Of a stretch of 53,545 nt of DNA, positions 40,066-49,670 are shown piece after piece (within the stretch, counting starts at the first letter, position 1; every line of letters starts with the position of its first letter). A program made the translations under genes and the position numbers. Source of the stretch: Dehalococcoidia bacterium UBA1141. Its GTDB lineage: Bacteria > Chloroflexota > Dehalococcoidia > Lucifugimonadales > UBA3495. The notes under the pieces were generated by a model. That model was not told the origin of the DNA. It searched no databases and worked only from the letters and a program-made list of their open reading frames with translations. Location: the NCBI GenBank assembly GCA_002311385.1, contig DCAE01000094.1, positions 133,936 to 187,480 of the forward strand. Reading direction: 5' to 3'.

Positions 40066-40503
40066 TTAAAACAATGGAACGATAGTTCCTTTTGCCCGGT
40101 ACTGCCTGTCCTCCGAGGTGCCGGTATGCACGAAGTCGTTGACAATCCGGTAAATCCGGTTCATCTCTTCGTCGAAGCTGCGTTTGAAGAAATATGGGGG
40201 CACCCATACGCCGCCAAAGGCCGATACCACCTCGGGATAATCGTCGATCACGAAGTCGGGCTCGAAGGGCACTCCGAGCTCCTCCAGCCGCTCGTGAAAG
40301 TGATGGGTGGGTTTCTCGTAAACCCCACTGACCAATGGCGTCAATTGGTGCTTTTCGACCACTTCCCATCGCTCTCCCATCCCAGACCAGATATAGATTT
40401 CGTGTTTGTCTTGCTTTAACTGCTCTAGGGTCTCTAAGGTGTTGGGGCGGAGGGTGTCATCTAGGCCGAGAATTGTATAGTCAACGTCGAAAAAGATTTT
40501 CAT
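40066..40503 (-). CDS. HAD-like hydrolase
   Basis: The 145-residue protein begins MKIFFDVDYTILGLDDTL, a HAD-type motif I (DxDxT). EIYIWSGMGERWEVVEKHQL matches motif II (Ser), and FVIDDYPEVVSAFGG matches the DD acidic motif III-IV. It is short and lacks a large cap domain. Its substrate is unknown. It lies between the ArsC-like gene and mutL on the same strand. Confidence 0.8.
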   Translation of the reverse strand: MKIFFDVDYTILGLDDTLRPNTLETLEQLKQDKHEIYIWSGMGERWEVVEKHQLTPLVSGVYEKPTHHFHERLEELGVPFEPDFVIDDYPEVVSAFGGVWVPPYFFKRSFDEEMNRIYRIVNDFVHTGTSEDRQYRAKGTIVPLF

Positions 40504-40743
40504 TCCCTGGTTTTCAGTCCTTCGACAATCAATTTAGTGTCTAGTCAAATCAGTATCAAGGAATACGATTTGGTGGCACCAATTATATCGCAACTACGGC
40601 ATCAGTAACAACAATTACGCTAAACTTGATAATAATTGGAGACGAGTCTAGCTTTTCCGGCGGTCGATGGCCGTATTCGACGATGGAATGACAACCGCTC
40701 TGCCTACCATCTGGCAGCGGGGCCAACAGGGTCTGAGCATCAC

Positions 40744-41115
40744 CTACTTGGGTTCGGACAATGCGGCCTCTATGGTTTTCAGGTTGGCGCCAACCAGCAA
40801 CTGCCCTTCCAGGTTGACCAAGGGCCGACGGATCAACCGGGGTTCTTGGAGCATCAACTCCAGCATTTTTTCGTCGCTGAGTTCTTGATCGGCCAAGCCC
40901 ATCTGCTTCAAACTGGGGCTTCGCTTTGCGAATATCTGGGCAACGCCTACATCTTTGGCCAGTTCCCGAATCTCCTGTTCAGTAAGAGTGTCCTTAAAGA
41001 AATCCCGCTCCTCCAATGTAATGTCATTTTGTAAGAGTAACTCCCTTACTTTACGGCACGATGATCAACGAGGCCACCAATAGAACGCGGCATTCTGAGC
41101 CAAAGGAACCTCCAC
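40744..41115 (-). CDS. ArsC/Spx-family selenoprotein (in-frame UGA at codon 17)
   Basis: The simple ORF starts at 41016 and lacks the N-terminal redox site. Reading upstream in frame from it gives FYWWPRUSSCRKVRELL, with UGA at 41065-41067 in the first position of the CxxC motif, and a GTG start at 41115. This is where ArsC/Spx-like proteins carry their catalytic Cys after the first strand. The rest matches the family: LEERDFFKDTLTEQEI, SPSLKQMGLADQELSDEKML and LIRRPLVNLEG, the last carrying the conserved substrate-binding Arg. A second Arg used by E. coli ArsC (near 107) is not clearly present, so arsenate reduction is not certain; a thiol-oxidoreductase role is possible. The GTG start has only a weak ribosome site. 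A candidate SECIS hairpin follows at 41031-41049. It lies between mutS and a HAD-like gene. Confidence 0.85.
41031..41049 (-). promoter_or_regulatory. Candidate bacterial SECIS hairpin (ArsC-like gene)
   Basis: On the minus strand GUAAGGG (41049-41043) pairs with CUCUUAC (41037-41031), with one G-U pair, around the loop AGUUA. The apical loop lies 23-27 nt after the UGA and contains the G-U expected of bacterial SECIS loops. Confidence 0.65.
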
Positions 41116-41190
41116 GTTTTTCCATTAATTAATTAACTAACTATTCGCCTAATGATCTAACTAGCCATGCGCCACTGAAGAGCAGTGGAT

Positions 41191-43833
41191 TTAGCCCCTG
41201 TTGTCGGCTTTCTGCTGAAGATTGTACAGCACGTTGATTGCTTCCAGGGGGGTCAGGTTGGGAACGTCCAAGGCCAGAATCTCATCTATCAATGGCTGGG
41301 CAGTATCGAATAACGGCATTTGTTGAGCCGGATTTTTGCGGGAGCGTCCCGAGCCGCCGGTCTTCCCCGTCGCATTGGCAGCAGGGCCAGTCTGCTCCAA
41401 ATCAGCCAGAACCTCCCAGGCCCGGTTAATCACGCCCTTCGGCATTCCAGCCAGGCGGGCCACGTACACTCCGTAGCTTTTATCCGCGCCTCCGGGGATT
41501 ATCTGGTGCAAGAAAACCACGTCCCCGTCCTCTTCGGTAACCGCGACGCTGAAGTTCCGCACCCCCGGCAATACGCCCGCCAGTTGGGTCAACTCGTGAT
41601 AGTGGGTGGCGAACAAAGTCTTGCATCCCAGACGGCTGTCGTTGTGGATGTGCTCGATAACCGAGCGGGCGATGGACAGACCGTCGTAGGTGCTGGTGCC
41701 TCTTCCGATTTCGTCCAAGATAACCAGAGACTTGGCGGTGGCTTGATTCAGGATAGCTGCCGTCTCCACCATCTCCACCATAAATGTGGACTGGCCGGTG
41801 GCCAAGTCATCTTGTAATCCCACTCTGGTGAATATTCGGTCCACCAGGCCGATTGTGGCGGAAGCCGCTGGCACGAAGCTGCCTATCTGGGCCATCAAGG
41901 TGATGAGGGCCACCTGCCGGATGTAGGTGGATTTTCCCGCCATGTTGGGGCCCGTCAGCACCACGACGCGGGCGTCGTCATTGGAAAGGTGTACATCGTT
42001 TGGCACGTACGCGCCCGACTCCAAGACTCGTTCGACGACCGGGTGCCTGCCTGCGGTTATTGATAGGGCATTACCTTCGTTCAGTTGAGGCCGCACGTAG
42101 CCGCTGAGCACCGCAACCTCTGCCAAGTTGGCAAGCACGTCCACTCTCGCCACTGCCGACGCCCTCTTGCCCAAGGCCTCCGACGCAGCGCTAATCTGAG
42201 CGCAAACTCGCCGGTAAATCTCACGTTCCAGTTCTTCGAGTCGCTCCTTGGCATTGAGCACAAGAGCCTCGTACTCCTTGAGCTGGGGCACGATGTACCG
42301 CTCGGCGTTCACCAATGTCTGGCGGCGGACGTAGTCTTCCGGCACTTGAGGGACGTTGGACTTGCTCACCTCTATGTAGTAACCGAAGACTTGGTTGTAG
42401 CCCACCCGCAGGTTCTTGATTCCGGTGCGTTCCCGCTCCTTTTGCTCCAGGCCGGCGATGAAGCTGCGAGCGTCTCTTGTGGCGCTTTTCAGCTCATCCA
42501 ACTCCTCGGAGAAACCGTCCTTGATCACGTTGCCGTCGCCCACGTTCCCGGAAGGGTCGGTGGCAATGGCCCGCCGAAGCAGTTCCACCAATTCGGGCAA
42601 AGGCGCCAAATCCCGGGCCAGCCAGGCAAGCGGGTCAGTCACTACATTCGAGTCTTCAAGCTGTTTTTGACCGGTGCCCAACACATTGGCCAGCCGCGGC
42701 AATGCCTCCAGGCCTTCTTGCAGGGCTTTCAGTTCTCTGGGTAGAACAACCCCAGCATTGACCCGGCTTTGGATGCGCTCCAAGTCGGGGATTCGGGCCA
42801 AGGTGGAAATGGCGTCGACCCGGCAGAAGCCGTCGTCGAAGAAATGGGCCACTGCATCCTGTCGTTGTTCCAATCCCGCCAAGTCCAACAGAGGTTGACC
42901 CAGCCACTGTCGCAACAAACGACCGCCCATAGGCGTTTTGGTCAAGTCCAAGGCGCCCAGCAGAGAAAATTCCTTGCTCTCGGAACGGCCCCCTTGAAAT
43001 AGTTCCAAGTTTCGTCTGGTTTGGGGGTCCAGGGCCATGTATTTTTGTGTTGAGTAAACCGCCAAGTTGGCCAGTTTCAGATTTCCCGTTTTTTGGGTGG
43101 CGGCCAGGTACTCCACGATTGCTCCAGCCGCTTGGACTGCCAGCGGCAAGGATTCACAACCCAGTGACTCGAGCGTCATGATGCCAAATTGATCAAGAAG
43201 CGCTTGCCGGGCTTCGTCAAAACGGAAAATCCGGGAATCATAGCTGGTGAGGTTACGGGGATGAGCAACTGCGCCATTGCCAGCCCAATCCGGCGAATCA
43301 TCGGAGTTGGGGACTAGGATTTCGGCTGCCGTTATGCGCTCCAACTCCAAAGGCAACTGGGAAGAACTCAGTTGGGTGGCGGCGAACTCCCCGGTAGATA
43401 TATCCACATAGGCCAGGCCCACCATGTTTCGTTCGCCCAGCCCATCTTCCACCACCGCCGCCAGATAGTTATTGGTTCCTTGGTCCAGCAACCCCGATTC
43501 CAAGACCGTACCGGGGGTCACCACCCGCACCACGTCTCGATCCACTATTCCTTTGGATGTCGCAGGGTCGGAGAGTTGCTCGCAGATGGCGACCTTGTGG
43601 CCTTTTTTTATCAGCCGGGCCAGGTAGGTGTTCAGTGAGTGGGCCGGAACTCCGGCCATGGGCACCTTCAGGCCTTTGCCCAGGCTCCGGGATGTCAGCG
43701 TAATTTCCAACTCTTTGGAAGCCAGCTTAGCATCATCGTCGAAGGTCTCATAAAAATCGCCCATGCGGAAAAGGACGATGGCATCCGGATAGGAGTTCTT
43801 TATATTCAGATATTGGCGGCGAATGGGCGTCAA
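41191..43833 (-). CDS. mutS: DNA mismatch repair protein MutS
   Basis: MutS binds mismatches and activates MutL. The 880-residue product has the mismatch-binding FRMGDFYETF motif (Phe-x-Glu) near residue 25, the lever and clamp domains, the Walker A loop TGPNMAGKSTYIRQVA, and the later VILDEIGRGTSTYDGLSIA (Walker B and signature) and LFATHYHELTQL. The start is TTG at 43833. It ends 75 bp before the ArsC-like selenoprotein gene; mutL follows further downstream on the same strand. Confidence 0.97.
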   Translation of the reverse strand: MTPIRRQYLNIKNSYPDAIVLFRMGDFYETFDDDAKLASKELEITLTSRSLGKGLKVPMAGVPAHSLNTYLARLIKKGHKVAICEQLSDPATSKGIVDRDVVRVVTPGTVLESGLLDQGTNNYLAAVVEDGLGERNMVGLAYVDISTGEFAATQLSSSQLPLELERITAAEILVPNSDDSPDWAGNGAVAHPRNLTSYDSRIFRFDEARQALLDQFGIMTLESLGCESLPLAVQAAGAIVEYLAATQKTGNLKLANLAVYSTQKYMALDPQTRRNLELFQGGRSESKEFSLLGALDLTKTPMGGRLLRQWLGQPLLDLAGLEQRQDAVAHFFDDGFCRVDAISTLARIPDLERIQSRVNAGVVLPRELKALQEGLEALPRLANVLGTGQKQLEDSNVVTDPLAWLARDLAPLPELVELLRRAIATDPSGNVGDGNVIKDGFSEELDELKSATRDARSFIAGLEQKERERTGIKNLRVGYNQVFGYYIEVSKSNVPQVPEDYVRRQTLVNAERYIVPQLKEYEALVLNAKERLEELEREIYRRVCAQISAASEALGKRASAVARVDVLANLAEVAVLSGYVRPQLNEGNALSITAGRHPVVERVLESGAYVPNDVHLSNDDARVVVLTGPNMAGKSTYIRQVALITLMAQIGSFVPAASATIGLVDRIFTRVGLQDDLATGQSTFMVEMVETAAILNQATAKSLVILDEIGRGTSTYDGLSIARSVIEHIHNDSRLGCKTLFATHYHELTQLAGVLPGVRNFSVAVTEEDGDVVFLHQIIPGGADKSYGVYVARLAGMPKGVINRAWEVLADLEQTGPAANATGKTGGSGRSRKNPAQQMPLFDTAQPLIDEILALDVPNLTPLEAINVLYNLQQKADNRG

Positions 43834-43972
43834 GGTCCGTCCGTCCCTTGCAGATTAACGAGGGAATCCCCAAGAATATTCACCAGCAATTCTAACTCAA
43901 CCTTATATAAATAAAACAGCCACCGGCTATCAATAGGCCGGTAGCTGCGAGAAGCGGTTTGGCTTTGGACTA

Positions 43973-44740
43973 TTACTCTTTCCAGAACCGTTCCTCTTTG
44001 AACTTCCAACCTGCCGTCACGAACCTTGCTTTCACATCCTCAATCATGCCTGGGTGACCGCAGGCATACACCATCGTGTCGTCCTTGGTTAAGTCGAATT
44101 TGCTCATGTACTCTTCGGTGATGGTGTTAACTCGGCCCTTGGCGCCCTGCCACTGTGAATTGCGTTCTTCGTTGGGACGGCTGACCGCAGGAACGAAAAC
44201 CACCGTGTCAGGGAATTTTGACTCAAGTGCCGCTAGTTCCGTGTCATAGGTCAACTCGTCAACGTAGCTGGCCCCAAGAAGCACGTAGAATTTGTGCCCC
44301 TCGCTTCCGTTGTGCAGATAGTCTCTGACGATGCTGATGTAAGGGGCTACGCCGGTAACGGTGGCAACCATGAAGTGGTTGTGGACCTTCTGGTTCATGG
44401 TGAATATGCCCTTGGCCCTTGCCCTGATGGACATGAGGTCCCCAACCTGCATCCGGAAGATTCGCGGTGTCAATTCTCCTTCGGGGACCAATTCCACGAA
44501 TATCTCCAGTTCCGGCTCGTGGGGAGCCGACGCGATGGAGTAGGCTCGCTCGATACCGTCTAGGCCCAGAGTGCAATACTGGCTAGGTTTGAAGGTAAAA
44601 AGGCCGTCTTGGGGTTCAAGCCTGATTACAATCAAGTTTTCGCTTATGTCTCGGCGAGAAACCAGTTTAGCGGTGGGTAAGCCCGGATTGGGTTGCGGCC
44701 TGGGGCTCCCTGTGTTGACCAGGGTGGCATCTTCAACCAT
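43973..44740 (-). CDS. Ferredoxin-NADP reductase-type FAD oxidoreductase
   Basis: The 255-residue protein fits the FNR family. The FAD-binding barrel has RAYSIASAPHEPELEIFVELV (RxYS motif); the NAD(P) domain has GVAPYISIVRDYL and the terminal VYACGHPGMIEDVK with C-terminal FWKE. An AAGGAG sequence precedes the ATG. It directly follows nuoG on the minus strand, so it probably belongs to the same transcript and may pass electrons to or from the NuoEFG-like module; that link is inferred. Confidence 0.9.
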   Translation of the reverse strand: MVEDATLVNTGSPRPQPNPGLPTAKLVSRRDISENLIVIRLEPQDGLFTFKPSQYCTLGLDGIERAYSIASAPHEPELEIFVELVPEGELTPRIFRMQVGDLMSIRARAKGIFTMNQKVHNHFMVATVTGVAPYISIVRDYLHNGSEGHKFYVLLGASYVDELTYDTELAALESKFPDTVVFVPAVSRPNEERNSQWQGAKGRVNTITEEYMSKFDLTKDDTMVYACGHPGMIEDVKARFVTAGWKFKEERFWKE

Positions 44741-44887
44741 TTAATGCTCCTTTGTACGACATGAGGCCACAGAATATGGGTCTTTTGAACAGAACAATAT
44801 AACAATGCTCTAAACCCGTTCTCAGCGTGTGTGCCTCTGTTTGTGTTAACCAAGTCCGGGTTCCGAACCCGGATGAAACCGATTTTG

Positions 44888-47755
44888 TTAATTTCCAGTC
44901 TTAACGATCTTGGCTGGGCGTATGTTAAGACCGGGTAATCTGGCCGCCGGAACCATCTCCTCGCTGGCCTCAAGTTCGGATACCAACTGGCCAAACAAAG
45001 AGGTCACGGCGATAACGCCCGGCGGTACCGATTCGTCTATATGGGCCAGGCCGGTCAACCGGTAGCCTGCTCCCAATACTTCGACAGAGTCTCCATCGAC
45101 AATTTGCCAGGAGTTAGCATCCACCGGGTTCAACTCCAGTAAATCTTCCCGGTCGATTTGGTTGCGCTTGCCCTTCACCACGGTTAATTCACGGCCCAGT
45201 TGCTGCAACACTCTGCCGGGCACCAACAGCGCGGGGAACTCCGGGTCACTGGGCGTTGACGCCGAATGGAACTGGGGTGTCTCTACCTCGGCCTTTCGAG
45301 AAGTGAAGCCAGCGTCATACAGCGTTGCCGTTCCTTTTTTGTTCTCATTGGAGCAGGGCCATTGGATGCCTGGTTGCTCCCGGCTCGAATAAAGGACTTG
45401 GGTGGGTTGGGGGCTCTCCAACATGGTGCGGAACACGATGCCGCCAGCGGAATCCAATCTTGAATAAGAAATCCCCGAATATATTGGGCTTACTTTGGCA
45501 ATCTCATCCATCACCCCGGCGGGGGATTCATGCTCGAATCCCAGGACACTCATGCGTTGAGCCAACTGGGAGATAATCCAGCTATCAGGCTGGGCACCGA
45601 TGTTGTCCTTTTCTTCCGTGCCGTTAGGTGACCCATTTCCGTTTTTAAGTAGAACGGGAGAGAATTTTTGAATTCGGCGCTCCAAGTTGGTGAACGTGCC
45701 CTCCTTCTCGGCGAAGGTCGAGCGAGGAAAAATCACGGTAGCCCTCTGAGCTGCCTGGCTCATGAAGCTGTCTATCACCACCAGGAATTCCAACGCTTCC
45801 AATGCTGCCATGCCGTCACCTAGCTTGCCATTTTCCAGGTTGGGGCTGTCTCCAGCCACCAGCATAGCCTTGATGCGACCTTCGGTAGCGCTACTCAGCG
45901 CCAGGGCGGCCCCAACGCCGGGTGACGTTGGAAGAGAGCTGCCCCAAGTCGATTCCAAGGACTGACGGGCTTCGTCGTCGTCCACCCGAGCATAACCCGG
46001 CAGACGGTCCGGTAAGCAGCCCACGTCCCAGGCTCCCTGTTCGTTGGCGCCTTGCCTCAGAGGCAATAAGCCGGAACCCGGTTTTCCCAGGTTGCCGGTG
46101 AGCAGGGTCATATTCACCAAAGACCTAACACAATCCTGCTGAGCGTCCGGCGGAATGTTGTCCAGTGCGTAAACGATGGCCGCCGAGCTGGCTTGGCCGT
46201 ACATTCGGGCCGCTTGAGCGATATCCTCTTCGGATACGTAGGTCTCTTTGGCAATCTGGGATAAATCCAGGCTCCGCAAAGCATAGAGCAGCGTGGCCGG
46301 GCTTTCGCAGTTTTCCTCCAGCCAATCGGTGCGTTCCATTCCTTGGTCCAACATGGACCTCAATATTCCGCCCAGCAGCAATAATTCGGTTCCGGGGGAC
46401 GGCCTGAGCCACAGCTTGGCATAGCGGGTCAATTCCACCTCTCTGGAATCAATGACCAGCAGGTCAGTAGAGTCTTTTGCAGCCCGTTTGATGGGAATCG
46501 CAACCACGTTATGCTCCTCGGTAACGTTGGCGCTGAAAACCAGGATGCAGCCGGAATTTTCCAGGTCCCATATGGAATTTGTGGCGGCAGCGTAGCCCAA
46601 AGATCTTTCCAGGCCCAAGACCAACTCGCTTTGGGAGTTTGAGGTCTGGTCCACATTGTTGGATTGCATCGCCACTCGGGAGAATTTTTGGGCCAGGTAG
46701 TGTTCTTCGTTGGTGCAATCCGGAGAAGTGAGCAGGGCGAATTGCTCGCCTCTATATTCAGCAAGCCTGGACGAAGCGTAGTCCAGAGCCTCGTCCCAAG
46801 TCGCTTCTACTAATTCACCATTCTTGCGTATTAGAGGTGATTGCAGACGACCTTTGTTGTTGACGAATTCCAGCCCGAACTTTCCGCGAAAACAGGCCTG
46901 TCCTCGGTTGGAGGGAGCGTTAAGCTCGGGCACGGCTCGAATAAAGTTACCGGCGGCGTTCACTTCCAGATTAAGCTGGCAGCCCACCGGGCAAAGAGGG
47001 CAGATAGCCCGTTCGGTGCGGACCGGTTTGTCCCATTTGTGTTGTGTTTCCACCAAAGCGCCCACCGGGCACACATCTATGCAGGCACCACAGAATTCGC
47101 ATCCGGACTCCAGCAAAGACGTTCCGAATGAAGTACCCACCAAGGCGGTCCCGGCCCGATCGACGAAGCAGATGGCATCGTCTCCACGCAATTCTTCGCA
47201 GGCCCGCACACACCTGCCGCAGACGATGCACAGGTTGTAGTCGCGGTCGTAATACGGGTCGCCCAAATCCAGGGGAATATTCCTGTACTTGTATTCCAAG
47301 GGGGATTCCAGGTTCATCCCCAGGTAGCGCACAGTGTCTTTTAGCTCACAGCGCTCGTTCTTGGGGCAGGTTACGCAACGGTCGTTGACCGAAACGTGGC
47401 GCAAGCAAACGTCGGTTGGGCCGCAGATGTCTACCCGGTGGCAGGTCAAGCAACCTTGCGGATGCTCAGCAACCAGCATCTCCATGACCGAGCGGCGCAG
47501 GGCCAGAACATCGTCTGATTCGTTGCGAACTTTCATGCCGTCGGCGACCGGCAGTACGCAGGCCGCAGGATAACCACGGCCTCCTTCAACGGCAACAACG
47601 CACATGCGGCAAGCAGCGAAGGGTTTCATGCCCGGGTGGTAACAAAGATATGGTATATAGATGCCCCCTTCCATGGCGGCTTCCAATACCATTTTACCGG
47701 GCTGAGTCTTAATTTCTACGCCATCAATACTGATGGTTATGTCATCATAGGCCAT
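44888..47755 (-). CDS. nuoG: NADH-quinone oxidoreductase subunit G-like iron-sulfur/molybdopterin-fold protein
   Basis: The 955-residue protein has the NuoG layout: an N-terminal 2Fe-2S domain (YIPYLCYHPGMKPFAACRMCVV), a Cys-rich block with the His-ligated cluster (HPQGCLTCHRVDICG), two 4Fe-4S ferredoxin motifs (CIVCGRCVRAC and CEFCGACIDVCPVG), then a molybdopterin-oxidoreductase domain with CPLCPVGCQL for another cluster. The catalytic Cys/Sec of formate dehydrogenases, expected at NVDxC, is replaced: it reads NNVDQTSNSQSE. So it is not a working formate dehydrogenase by that criterion. Together with NuoE and NuoF it forms the NADH-oxidising module. Confidence 0.93.
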   Translation of the reverse strand: MAYDDITISIDGVEIKTQPGKMVLEAAMEGGIYIPYLCYHPGMKPFAACRMCVVAVEGGRGYPAACVLPVADGMKVRNESDDVLALRRSVMEMLVAEHPQGCLTCHRVDICGPTDVCLRHVSVNDRCVTCPKNERCELKDTVRYLGMNLESPLEYKYRNIPLDLGDPYYDRDYNLCIVCGRCVRACEELRGDDAICFVDRAGTALVGTSFGTSLLESGCEFCGACIDVCPVGALVETQHKWDKPVRTERAICPLCPVGCQLNLEVNAAGNFIRAVPELNAPSNRGQACFRGKFGLEFVNNKGRLQSPLIRKNGELVEATWDEALDYASSRLAEYRGEQFALLTSPDCTNEEHYLAQKFSRVAMQSNNVDQTSNSQSELVLGLERSLGYAAATNSIWDLENSGCILVFSANVTEEHNVVAIPIKRAAKDSTDLLVIDSREVELTRYAKLWLRPSPGTELLLLGGILRSMLDQGMERTDWLEENCESPATLLYALRSLDLSQIAKETYVSEEDIAQAARMYGQASSAAIVYALDNIPPDAQQDCVRSLVNMTLLTGNLGKPGSGLLPLRQGANEQGAWDVGCLPDRLPGYARVDDDEARQSLESTWGSSLPTSPGVGAALALSSATEGRIKAMLVAGDSPNLENGKLGDGMAALEALEFLVVIDSFMSQAAQRATVIFPRSTFAEKEGTFTNLERRIQKFSPVLLKNGNGSPNGTEEKDNIGAQPDSWIISQLAQRMSVLGFEHESPAGVMDEIAKVSPIYSGISYSRLDSAGGIVFRTMLESPQPTQVLYSSREQPGIQWPCSNENKKGTATLYDAGFTSRKAEVETPQFHSASTPSDPEFPALLVPGRVLQQLGRELTVVKGKRNQIDREDLLELNPVDANSWQIVDGDSVEVLGAGYRLTGLAHIDESVPPGVIAVTSLFGQLVSELEASEEMVPAARLPGLNIRPAKIVKTGN

Positions 47756-47867
47756 AGTTTACTCACCGTATTTTTTTCACCTCAGAGACGCAGAGAACGC
47801 GGGTAAACGCTAATCTCTGAGTCAAAGGGTAATTGACAACGCCTGAATCGAAGGTTAGAAAACTGGG
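47756..47867. other. Short gap between nuoF and nuoG
   Basis: It holds an inverted CTCAGAGA...TCTCTGAG pair (about 47784-47820). It may cause RNA structure between the co-oriented genes. No gene fits. Confidence 0.4.
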
Positions 47868-49628
47868 TTAGCGCCGACTTAGTTTGGGAGAGAATCGGGG
47901 TCCCAGGCATCGCCCCGTGGGGCATTGCCGGTCTATGATGTGGGTCTCGAACTCTTGGCCGAAGTGCTTCAGCGCCGAGGCTACCGGGTTGAACCCCAGT
48001 TGCCCATGACCGCAAAGAGAACCCGCCTGCATGTTTTCTCCTACGCTGCGCATCAGATCCAAGTCTTGCGGCTGACCCTCGAGTCGGCAAATCCGCTCCA
48101 GTACCTCAAGCAAATGGCTCATACCCATGCGGCATGGGAAGCATTTGCCGCAGGACTCGTACTGGCAGAATGCAATCAACGCTCTTGTAAGATCTACCAC
48201 GCAGGTGTCTTCATCGGCGGCGATGATTCCGCCCGAGCCCATGATTGCCCCGGCGCTGCGTAGTATCTCGAAGTCCAGAACCACGTCAATACTGTCCGCG
48301 CCCAGAACCCCGCCCAGGGGCCCTCCGGTCTGAACGAGTTTCAGTTCTTTCCCCGCTGGCACACCACCGGCCACTTGGTAAATCACGTCTTTGAGGTTTG
48401 TCCCCAATGGAACTTCTACCATGCCGGTGTAATTCAAGGATCCGGTCAGGCACAGAATGGCCGTGCCGGTGCTCTGATTGTGGCCAATGCCCGCAAACCA
48501 CTCGGCGCCCTTGGAGACTATCTCGGGCACATATGCCAGAGTTTTAACGTTGTTTATATTGGTGGGCTTGCCAAAGAGACCGCTTTGAGCCGGGAAGGGA
48601 GGGCGGAACCGGGGCATGGCTCGCTTGCCCTCGATGGCCTCCATGAGCCCGCTTTCCTCTCCAGCCACGTATGAGTCGCCGGTTAGTGCCACTTCCACCT
48701 GAAAGTTAAACCCCGAATCCAGGATATTCTCTCCCCACAAGCCCAATTCGAGGGCTTGATTAACCGCAGCACGGCACCGGTCTATTGGGCCGTCGTGACC
48801 GTGACGAATGAAGATGTAGCCATGGCTTGCTCCTGTGGCATAGCCGGCGAGAATCAAGCCTTCTAGCAGGGTATTGGGGTCGCTTTCCAAGATTGCCTTG
48901 TCGTTGAAAGCTCCAGGGTCTCCTTCTTCGCAATTGCACAAGATGTACTTGACGGGGGCACCGGAACCGGCCAGGAACTTCCACTTAGTGCCGGTGGAGA
49001 ATGCTGCACCGCCACGGCCCCTAAGACCGGAATCGGCCACCTGGGTCAGGGTATCCTCGGCAGTCATTTCCCTGAGGGCTTTTTCCAGAGCGCGGTAGCC
49101 TCCATTGGCCACATATTGATAAATGTCCATGGGGTCGATGGTGCCGGAATTTCGGAGCACTATACGCGTCTCAAGAACGCGCATGGGGTGTAGGTCCAAG
49201 TTGGGGATATTCTTAGGCCGGATGCGGTCATCTTCGGAATCCGGTTCTTCGGTGGACGGGTCGGTAAAGACGCCTTCCAGATATCCAAGGGCTATCTCGG
49301 CGTCGGGTTCGCCGCCCACAATATGGTTTGCTACGATACGTTGGGCAATCTCGGGGGTGACGTTGCCGTAGAAAATCCGGGGGCCACCGGGGAATTGGAC
49401 ATCCACCAAAGGCTCGGCAAAACAAAGGCCAAGGCAACCAACTTCGCTGACGGTGGCCCGCATACCTCGAGATTCCAGAGCGCCTTTTATGGCATCAACT
49501 ACCGAATCGCAGCCTGCGGCCTTGCCGCATAGAGCGGTACCGACGCGAATCCATGGCTGGCTGCCCGCCGTCAGTGCCTGCCAGCGGGTCTGAGCCTCCA
49601 CCACAATCTCTTGAAAGCTGGTTGTCAA
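47868..49628 (-). CDS. nuoF: NADH-quinone oxidoreductase subunit F-like (thioredoxin-like 2Fe-2S plus NuoF)
   Basis: The 586-residue protein fuses a thioredoxin-like 2Fe-2S domain (GTALCGKAAGCDSV and EVGCLGLCFAEPLV, with four Cys) to a NuoF core. The core has GLRGRGGAAFSTGTKWKFL (FMN/NADH-binding), CNCEEGDPGAFNDKAILE, then SLB-type segments and the C-terminal 4Fe-4S motif ESCGKCFPCRMG. This extended form is typical of HoxF/HydB-like or bidirectional-hydrogenase-related diaphorases as well as some complex I. It starts at TTG 49628 after GAGGAG. NuoE precedes it and NuoG follows. Confidence 0.93.
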   Translation of the reverse strand: MTTSFQEIVVEAQTRWQALTAGSQPWIRVGTALCGKAAGCDSVVDAIKGALESRGMRATVSEVGCLGLCFAEPLVDVQFPGGPRIFYGNVTPEIAQRIVANHIVGGEPDAEIALGYLEGVFTDPSTEEPDSEDDRIRPKNIPNLDLHPMRVLETRIVLRNSGTIDPMDIYQYVANGGYRALEKALREMTAEDTLTQVADSGLRGRGGAAFSTGTKWKFLAGSGAPVKYILCNCEEGDPGAFNDKAILESDPNTLLEGLILAGYATGASHGYIFIRHGHDGPIDRCRAAVNQALELGLWGENILDSGFNFQVEVALTGDSYVAGEESGLMEAIEGKRAMPRFRPPFPAQSGLFGKPTNINNVKTLAYVPEIVSKGAEWFAGIGHNQSTGTAILCLTGSLNYTGMVEVPLGTNLKDVIYQVAGGVPAGKELKLVQTGGPLGGVLGADSIDVVLDFEILRSAGAIMGSGGIIAADEDTCVVDLTRALIAFCQYESCGKCFPCRMGMSHLLEVLERICRLEGQPQDLDLMRSVGENMQAGSLCGHGQLGFNPVASALKHFGQEFETHIIDRQCPTGRCLGPRFSPKLSRR

Positions 49629-49670
49629 CTAACTCCTCACTATTTAGTAGCCTGTCCATCGCTTGACAAG

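Noticed and set aside
40636..41034. 132-codon plus-strand ORF antisense to the ArsC-like gene
   Set aside because: It is a shadow of the conserved ArsC-like frame on the minus strand.
44888..47755. Formate dehydrogenase alpha subunit
   Set aside because: The catalytic Cys/Sec position reads NVDQTSNSQ and the neighbours are NuoE and NuoF, so NuoG is the better call.
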